64,000 nt of DNA from Anniella stebbinsi. Lineage: Eukaryota; Chordata; Lepidosauria; Squamata; Anniellidae. Shown here piece after piece: positions 56,981 through 64,000 of the stretch (positions are counted from its first letter, which is position 1; each line of letters starts with the position of its first letter). The notes below the pieces were generated by a model. That model was given only the letters and a program-made list of their open reading frames with translations, was not told where the DNA came from and did no database searches. Made by a program: the position numbers and the translations under genes. The stretch covers positions 117,578,533-117,642,532 of the forward strand of contig JARDYH010000001.1 in assembly GCA_029215795.1 (NCBI GenBank), in the 5' to 3' direction.

Positions 56981-57389
56981 AAATTATTAAATTTTGAAGA
57001 ACAGTTCTGTTTGAAACTATTATACTAAGTCAAAGTTGATTCACCTAATTTGGAATCTTTTACTTAGATTCTACTCTTCAAAAGAAAGGAATTCAAAAGA
57101 GAAGGATTAAAAACTACAACAACAGATGCAGGTTAAGAGCTGCATCTAAAGCAATTTCTTATAGAAAGAACTCTGATTTGTGGATTTAATTAAACAAGAT
57201 TTTTCCTCTCTAGCTTTATCTGCCAAGAAATGTGGCTGGCCAATTAAATATTCACACTGCATTTGTTTTCACTTCTATCCACGAGGGCAGTGATTGGAAG
57301 CAATTACACACAACAGTTTATCTAATTGAAAAGCCACAGTATGAAAGGACAAGATCACCTGCTGCCTTTAAATAAATATTACAGACGTT

Positions 57390-58230
57390 ATCTAGCCAAA
57401 ATTAAGCACTCTGAAGTCACAATGATTTCAATATGAGTAGTTTAAGTATGTGCTTCACTTTCTTATTGAAATCAATAGGATTAAACATGTTTAAATTTGT
57501 CTTGATTGTGCCCAGAATATACTTGGTAAGACACTGAACATTGTACTGTAGTATACATGCTTCTGTGCATGAAAACCAGTTCACAACATATTTGCCTTTT
57601 TCTATCTGCCATGTAAAAAACAGTTCACTCAAAGGGCAAAAGGAACTCTTGTGTCCACTGTTAGTTAACAAACCATCTGACATTTTATTGTGATGTTGTT
57701 CTTTAGAATATTAATACAGGCTATTGATTTATGAAAGTTTACTTAGAACTATTTTAAGGGAGAAATATTTTTGGAGAGCAAGGATTAGGCAAAGTTTTTT
57801 CACTTAACAGCTTGGAGAGCAAATGTTCTCATTAAAGAACTACAAGTTAAAATAGCTCAGTGACCATGCTGGCTGGGCATGATGGGGGTTGTAGCCCAAC
57901 ACATCTGCAGAGCATCAGGATCAAGAATGATATTATTGAAATAAGCAAATATTTTACTGATTGTGACAAGAAAGAAAAATCATTACAAGGTAGTGTATTA
58001 ATAGTATTTTACCATGTAAAAATTAACGATATTTTTGATGATATATCAACCTCTGTTAATTGGAGGCTTACATATAAATCTAAGGAAGCAGTTGGTTATG
58101 TTGTAAAAAAAATCAATGATTGATTCTTCTGTTTAAAAATCATTATTTTTGTTAAATTTGGACAAATTGGGTTTAATTCAGACCTGATTATACTTAGAGA
58201 GGATCCATTGAAATAAATGGAATTTAAGTT
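57390..58230. other. No gene recognised; scattered short repeats
   Basis: TTATTGAAATCAATAGGATT (57460) and CCATTGAAATAAATGGAATT (58206) look like decayed pieces of a common squamate repeat. TGCTGGCTGGGCATGATGGG (57868) is a fragment of the 19905 family. Confidence 0.45.
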
Positions 58231-58231
58231 A

Positions 58232-58762
58232 GGCACTTTCCACACCAGGTAGTTTGCCTGGGATGGACCCTGGCTGCTCCCTGTGAGGTTGCAGGATGCA
58301 CAGGGAGTAGTGAGATGGGGGTGGGGGCACAGGATTTTTCCTGGTTCCCTGGAACCAGAAAAATCCCAATTCTTCCAAAGTTCCTGGGACCGTGGAAGAA
58401 TGTGGCAGCCCGCCCCAGTGCAGCTGCGCTTACTTGCGAATAAGCGTGGCTGCACCGATGGCCACGGAGCCGCACCGTGCAGATCCGAGGGCATCAGAAG
58501 AGGGGGTGGCAGTAGTTTTGCCACTTCTGGGACGGCAGGGGCCCGCGGATTTTGTTTTTTAAAAAGGACTCACCTTTTGCGCTTGAGTGCTCTTCTCCAT
58601 TAAAAAACCAAAAGAAATGGCTGCCGCGAGTTGCAACAGCCCGGGAGAAGCCTGGGCCATCACATTTGTGATGCGGCTTGAGCATGCCGAACCCGGAAGT
58701 GGCTACTTCCAGGTTTGCCTGCTTCCTGCCCTCTCCACCCCTATGGTGTGAAAAGGGCTTTA
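58232..58762. mobile_element. GC-rich foldback element with CTTTCCACACCA ends
   Basis: GGCACTTTCCACACCAGGTA at the left faces CTATGGTGTGAAAAGGGCT at the right. GGATTTTTCCTGGTTCC and GGAACCAGAAAAATCC form an almost loopless hairpin near 58330-58366. GC content is well above the flanks. Flanks TTAAGTTA and TTAATCAT share only TTAA plus little else. Probably a non-autonomous DNA transposon; superfamily uncertain. Confidence 0.55.
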
Positions 58763-58764
58763 AT

Positions 58765-60600
58765 CATGTCGAACTTATGTCTGGATTCAACTCATTATTT
58801 GCAATGGGTTTCACTCCCGAAAATGTTCTGAATAGCTCTATAAGTGATGTACAAAGATTTGTGAAACAAGGAATGTTAAATTCTGTATTAATATGCTTAG
58901 ACCAACTATAATGATAAAAGCTAAATATTGGAAGGCAAGTAAAGTTTCATCTGTAAGGGACTACTAATATGAGAAAGCTTGGTTTCTTATGGGAATGCAT
59001 ACATTTTCAGTTATGATTTATTTGCATATGGAGTGAGCTCTGAGTATAAGATATTTGGAAAGCAGATTCCTTTATAATGATGTTTGTGAACACACCATTA
59101 ATGTTATGAAAAGTTGCTTTTCGCTCTCTCCTTTAAGTATAAAATAATTAGGGGCACAATCCTATGGTCCCTCGCAGAGTGTCCCAGGGACATAGGATTT
59201 TTCAAATTCCCCCTCCTGAAGCTGCAGACACTGCTATCACTTCAGGACTTTCGATCCCTCCCCCATCCCTACCGCCACTGTGGAAAGAACTGCATTATCT
59301 TCTTTCCGAGGTCATAAAGGAAACCTTGGTTAACCCCACAGTGGTAAAAAAGGGGGGTATTCCAGTGGATAGGGAGGGGAGAAGCCAGTATCCACAAAAT
59401 CCTATGGCGCCTCCAGCCCTGGCCTCACCTTTGGCAGCAGAACTCCTCTACATGGACTCAGAGGCCCATGTACAGGCAAAAAAAAAAAAAAAAAAGGATC
59501 AAGAGGTGAAAATCACCTCTGTCATTCTTCCTGCCCTGCCCAGCAAGGAGATGAATCATGGAGGCCTTTGAGATCAGAGGCTTCTGTCTGGAAGATGGCA
59601 ACCCTCTAGGGTAGCACCCTAAAGTGATTAAAGGCATTCATAAGCAGAATCAGAAGACTGTGTGTGGCTAGAAGGCTCTCATTGATGGATTTTTAAAAGA
59701 ATAATGTTAAATGTCAACAGGTCCAGTACTTTTATATCCCCTCCCCTTCCCTTTGTTTCTCTTTCCAATCCAACAGCATCCCTATCTGCGGTGTGTGTGT
59801 GTGTGTGTTTTAAAAAAATATAATCAAGCTGAGTTAGGAGAATTTGCCAGAGATTTTTCCTCTCCAAATTGGTTCTTGCTGTACTAGTCAGTCCCTAGGT
59901 TGTGATTCACAATCTCTGCAGATATTAATTCTCTCTTCCTGTTTTTAGCCATGCCTTTTGTTGTTCTGTTTTGACTAAAGCCATTGAATTAAAGTATACC
60001 CTGGAGCCCAATGTTTTGTGGTTGCTGCTTTTTTGCTTTTTGTAGTCAACAGCCTAAATCACCACATTTATACATGTTCTTCAGTACAATACATTTCTCA
60101 GCCTCTCTTCTCCAGAGAGATGTGAGGCTGAAGAGGCATGCAAATACAATTGCCTCTCTACAATGAGTGCAACATATGTGTATCTCTTGTCTGAGACTCT
60201 GATCACAGTAGGAAAGCTTAAAGAGGTAGACCCTTAACCAAACTTAAGTAAAATATAAAACAGCATGGTAGTGTTGGGTATGGAAGACCTAGCCTTCTGC
60301 ATCCGAAAAATAATGTAGCACAGATGTCTTAATAGCAACGAAGCAGGTGCAGCTCCATAATTATACTCCATTTCCATTCATGAAAATGAATTGTATATGC
60401 TCAGAATACTGGAAGGATAAAATAGCTGATAGAAATGAGGTGCCCCAAGCACATTAGCTTACAGAGCAATCCTGTTCTTATGTTAAGCCTGCTGGATGGA
60501 ATAGGATCAGTTCTAAACCCTGTTGCACTGTGAAGCACTAAGTCTCCAGAAACGGAAGGGGTCTGGTTGATAAGGGTTTGGCTGTAAGGAGGTGTACTGT
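58765..60600. other. No gene recognised
   Basis: Contains a hairpin at 59159-59200 (AATCCTATGGTCCCT facing AGGGACATAGGATT), a run of about 18 A at 59480-59497 and a GT tract at about 59790-59808. The 135-codon frame at 59164-59571 crosses the poly-A run and has no known domain. Confidence 0.45.
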
Positions 60601-60739
60601 CTAGCTAATGATTTACATTGCATGGCAAAAAGCCTTTCTTTATCAGCAGGTCGGGATGGATGAAACCCCTGACGTCTGCTCCAGGGGCTCTACTGCAGGG
60701 AAATCCAGGCCACTTGGGGCCCTGCGGGTTTTCCTGGAG

Positions 60740-61000
60740 CCCTGCTGCATATGCCAGCTTTGCGGCTTTATAAAAGATATGATAAGCTAATGGCAGCTGC
60801 CATTAGCCTCTCACAGGAAAATCGCAGCCATAAATGTTGCATTGTATGCCATTTTCAGCCATAAAGCACTTAATTTTACACAAAGTGCACCTTTGATGGC
60901 TGTATTTTTGTAAAAGTAAGTGCTTTACGGCTGCAAATGGCATAAAATATGCCATTTACGGCTTTAATTTTTCCATGATAGTCTAATGGTAGCCAACATT
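60740..61000. mobile_element. Foldback sequence of unknown family
   Basis: CAGCCATAAAGCACTTAA faces TAAGTGCTTTACGGCTG across ~45 bp, inside outer pairs ATGGCAGCTGCCATTAGCCT and TGCCATTTACGGC. Ends and target duplication not defined. Confidence 0.4.
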
Positions 61001-61182
61001 AGGCTATCACATCTTTTTGAAAGCTTGAGAGAAGCCCTGCGGGAACTGTTGCGATTGTGGAGATGGGTATGGCTGGTCTGATGCGGACCCCGGGTTTCGT
61101 TCTTTAGAATCTGGCCTCATTTGAGTCTGTGGTGGATTTCTCCAGCATCCATAATGGGGATGAACAGCTGCTGAAGTAGAGT

Positions 61183-61330
61183 CACAGAGATGGAAAGGAC
61201 CTTGGAGGTCATCTAGTCCAATCCCCTGCTCAGTGCAGGCTCAGCACTACCACCACATCCCTGACAGATGGCCATCCATCTGTTTAAATACCTCCAGCAA
61301 AGGAGAGACCATCAACTACAGGCAGAAGCA
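61183..61330 (-). mobile_element. CR1 LINE 3' tail fragment
   Basis: GAGTCACAGAGATGGAAAGG, GGAGGTCATCTAGTCCAATC and AGATGGCCATCCATCTGTTT, then TACCTCCAGCAAAGGAGAGA, are the antisense of the CR1 end. Confidence 0.75.
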
Positions 61331-61599
61331 TGATGAACAGGGCTGAAAAACATAGTCAGGAAAGAGAAAGTGGAAAAGGGCATAGGGTAGACATGGCTTA
61401 AGACAGGGATCCCACAAACACCTCCAGTGGTGCCCACAGGGACCCAATGGGGGCTTGCTTTTAAATATATGAACACTGATTTGTATGAAATGCATACGGC
61501 CTTCTACAATTGTACAAAAATGGACCAAAATCCAAATAAGTATTTCTTTGAAGGTGGGGTTTTCTATACATGCCACTTGTTCCTCTGAGCTTAGTTGCA

Positions 61600-61770
61600 A
61601 TTCTTATAGTAGCTGGGGGTTGGGCGGAATGAATTTTCACAGCAACAATACATTGTTCCTTGTTGTAAGATAGAGACCCATTCGATTTACAAAAGACCTG
61701 CTCCCAGCAGATGAAAACTGACTTCTTAACATGGATCAACACGGCTGCTTTCAATGTTCAACTTTCCTTG
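61600..61770 (-). repeat. Unnamed interspersed repeat, copy 3
   Basis: Read on the minus strand it matches copies at 30980 and 39000: GTGTTGATCCATGTTAAG, TTTTCATCTGCTGGGAGCAG, GTCTTTTGTAAATCGAATGG, AAGGAACAATGTATTGTTGC and GAAAATTCATTCCGCC. Confidence 0.62.
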
Positions 61771-61774
61771 GGGG

Positions 61775-62620
61775 CCTGGCTATGGAGATGTCATGGTAAG
61801 CAGCACCTGCACTTCAGTTTTATCATTGCACCACTGGGACTGATACATTTTGCCAAACTGACAGTATTGTTTTACTGTCATTTTTACATAACTTTCCTAT
61901 TCCAGGAGAGCAAAGGGAATGGCTCATGTCTGAGTATACTGGCTTAGCTGAAAACAATGTAAGGCTAAAAACAGTAGAGGGTGACATCTGAGTAAGAACT
62001 ATTCATCACAAGAAAATGCAAATACTTTGGTGGGACATAGGATGATACCAAGGCATTTGCCAGAGACTCCCTGGTTGAGACTGCTCCAGGAGAGTCTGCT
62101 CATGCCACTGGTGAAACCTTTACCTAGATGGATCAGAAAAGTTCTAGGTCTTACTTCAGATGGTCTTAGCCATGGGTGGTCTCAGTGACCAGTGATCCCA
62201 CTATCATGAAGGTCTCGACTGAAGCCATGAGCAGAGATCCATTATTGTAGTTAACCTCTGCTGTGGTTGGAATTTGTGGTGATCTCCTGTTTAATAAAAC
62301 TGAGAGCATTTCTACACCAGTGACATATTGCATTGTTGTGATTGGTAACTCCTGGAAGTTTGCAGGTCTTTTACATGATGTTGTTAACCTCTAGGACATC
62401 TCCTGTGCTTTCCCCCTTTAGCATGCTTTTAAAAAGGTCAGCAATAACCAGATAAACAAGGTTAATCTGATATATCGGCAGCACTACCTAGTGGCTGTAT
62501 AACGAAACATATAGAAAACATAGAATTTATTGAGAAAGGGCATCCTTGATTCAAAGTGCATGTCTACCTGCCTAAAGGAGCCTATCTTAATCCCACAATC
62601 TGGAAGCAGAAGCCTCAGTA
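61775..62620. other. No gene recognised
   Basis: Unique-looking sequence with no supportable feature. Confidence 0.5.
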
Positions 62621-62629
62621 AGGATGCAG

Positions 62630-62790
62630 GATTTTAGCCTGGTGTGGTGAGGTAGGTTAGGCTGAGAGTCTGTGACTGGCCCAAAGTAATGCAGTGAGCT
62701 TCATGGTCAAGTGGGGACTAGAACCTGGAACTCCCAAGTCCCAGTTCAACACTCTAATGATTATACCACACTGGTACCACACCACAGTTG
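62630..62790 (-). mobile_element. MIR-like tRNA SINE
   Basis: On the minus strand a tRNA-like head (TGGTATAATCATTAGAGTGT) leads to box B GGTTCTAGTCC and then to the core CACTGCATTACTTTGGGCCA and GTCACAGACTCTCAGCC. The order and spacing fit an amniote MIR. Best preserved of the MIR copies here. Confidence 0.72.
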
Positions 62791-62794
62791 TCTT

Positions 62795-63108
62795 TCTCAT
62801 AAAGAATGTTTCGAAAGCATAATTGCTGGAGATGTAATGCATCTAATGCTTCTTCAACTTATATGTTTTGGCAATGTCCCATAGTCACCCCTTTTTGAGA
62901 GGAGGTTATAATAAGGATAAACTTTGTACTGAAACAATCTATAATATGGAACAATATGCATGTCCTCCTAAACTACCTACCGGCCTCTTGGAAGTTAACA
63001 CATGGTCAGCGCAGATGGATCTTCAGAGCCCTTATGACAGCTAAAAGACTTATATTATCACATTGGAAAGACAAATGCTCACCTCCCATATTGTAATTGA
63101 TTGAGGAC
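62795..63108 (+). pseudogene. L1-type LINE ORF2 C-terminus
   Basis: The plus strand reads CWRCNASNASSTYMFWQCP (the CxxC...H/YxFWxC knuckle of L1 ORF2), one stop after VTPF, then EEVIIRINFVLK, WKLTHGQRRWIFRALMTAK and LILSHWKDKCSPPI. The last part is the A-K...I...WK...P ending typical of L1. The histidine position of the knuckle is tyrosine here. Truncated on the left and directly followed by the hAT-type element at 63117. Confidence 0.78.
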
Positions 63109-63116
63109 CTAATAAC

Positions 63117-63957
63117 TAGGGATGTGCACGCCCAAAAATATCATATTTTATCGTTATCGGAATTTCGGACCAAAAAAATTATTGTCTCCGATAATATCGT
63201 AGGTTAATCGTATCGTCTTCATAATAATTATCGGCAATCCGATATTTAATTTGCAGCCCCATTGTGCCCTATAGAGCTGGGGGTTTTTAAAGTTTTTTTT
63301 TAGGAAAAATGCCTATAACCTCTGTATTTTAAAAGTTAGAGGCTTAAAACATGGTCATAATGCTTATGGGGTATGCCTAAGTATGTGTATGAAATTTGAG
63401 ATCAATCCCTCCAACCCTCGATTTTATATGAATTTATTAAAGAATGTTTAAGTTCTGACAGGTCAAAAGTTGCACGATCTTTCAAAAATTCATATAAAAT
63501 ACAGGGGTGGAGGGATTGATCTGAAATTTGGCACATATGTGTAGCAACATGTGCTAGACATGTGTATGAAATTTGAGATGGATCCCTCCAACCCTCGATT
63601 TTATATGATTTTTTTAATGATCCTGCAACTTTTTGACAGGTCTGAATGAACGCACATGGCGAGCTGTCATTCTGACCTGTCAGAACTTAAACGATCTTTA
63701 ATAAATTCATATAATATCGAGGGTTGGAGGGATCGATCTCAAATTTCATACACATACTTAGGCATGCACCATAAGCACTGTTTATTTATAGGTTTATTTA
63801 TATGGCAGTCTGATAATTTGATATAATCGGGCTGAAAATTATCAGATCGGATATTTATCGGACGTTTTCCTATCATATCGTTATCTTTAAACACATGCAC
63901 GATAAAGAGCATATCATATCGTTATTGTACATTTTAACGATATGATACACATCCCTA
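63117..63957. mobile_element. AT-rich TAGGG-TGTGCAC hAT-type element with perfect target duplication
   Basis: TAGGGATGTGCACGCCCAAA at the left and ATGATACACATCCCTA at the right, flanked by CTAATAAC (63109-63116, 63958-63965). Terminal arms are rich in ATATCGTTATCGG. A ~110-bp unit (TATGAAATTTGAGATCAATC, CCTCCAACCCTCGATTTTAT) occurs four times: direct at 63390 and 63565, inverted at about 63485 and 63700. 841 bp, non-coding. Confidence 0.9.
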
Positions 63958-64000
63958 CTAATAACACTATCAACATTTGAATGGGTGTTATGTAGGCGTA

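Noticed and set aside
58232..58762. GC-rich first exon or CpG island
   Set aside because: Inverted ends and an internal palindrome explain it better; no start codon context or splice site pattern supported an exon.
59164..59571. 135-codon frame
   Set aside because: Contains a lysine run from a poly-A tract and a hairpin; no domain.

Overview
This window looks like vertebrate nuclear DNA, most probably from a squamate reptile (a lizard). The evidence is its repeat content. It holds many L2/CR1-type LINE fragments, CR1 tails, two R4/Dong-type LINE tails, one L1-type tail, MIR-like tRNA SINEs, many short hAT-type DNA transposons with 8-bp target duplications, solo LTR-like elements, and frequent AT-rich trinucleotide microsatellites. 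I found no host protein-coding exon, tRNA, rRNA, CRISPR array or operon. Nearly every long open frame is either a retrotransposon relic or a chance frame. The window is best read as intergenic or intronic sequence. The lizard assignment is inference, because no search was possible.

Layout: 1-1.8 kb is a fairly well preserved minus-strand L2/CR1-type LINE (endonuclease plus start of the reverse transcriptase) that runs off the left edge. 2.0-5.3 kb is a pile-up: a nested foldback element, a decayed LINE, two broken hAT ends, a solo LTR and an intact short hAT. 6.8-10.1 kb has a possible LTR, an R4 tail, an oligo-TTGTGCA DNA element and another hAT. 11.8-12.6 kb is an intact hAT with a large internal palindrome. 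15.6-18.2 kb has a LINE tail, a MIR, a foldback element and an LTR inserted in a CR1. 21.3-23.6 kb has more LINE tails and microsatellites. 24-27 kb carries two foldback elements with perfect target duplications. 29.4-31.2 kb is a CR1 split by a foldback element. 34.2-35.2 kb is an antisense LINE. 37-40.4 kb holds three more foldback elements, two MIRs and two host repeats. 48-54 kb holds four hAT-type elements, including a GC-rich 1.06-kb one. 56.6-58.8 kb and 60.6-63.96 kb contain further foldbacks, CR1, MIR, an L1 tail and a terminal intact hAT. The stretches between are mostly unrecognised AT-rich sequence.

The most notable material is two sets of non-autonomous hAT-like elements. One set has six copies of a ~320-bp element that is a palindrome made of palindromes; its copies share the interior but fall into two groups by their outer ~25 bp. 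The other set (TAGGG-TGTGCAC ends) has well conserved ends and exact 8-bp duplications but quite different palindromic cores. Several insertions sit inside other repeats and give a relative order of events.
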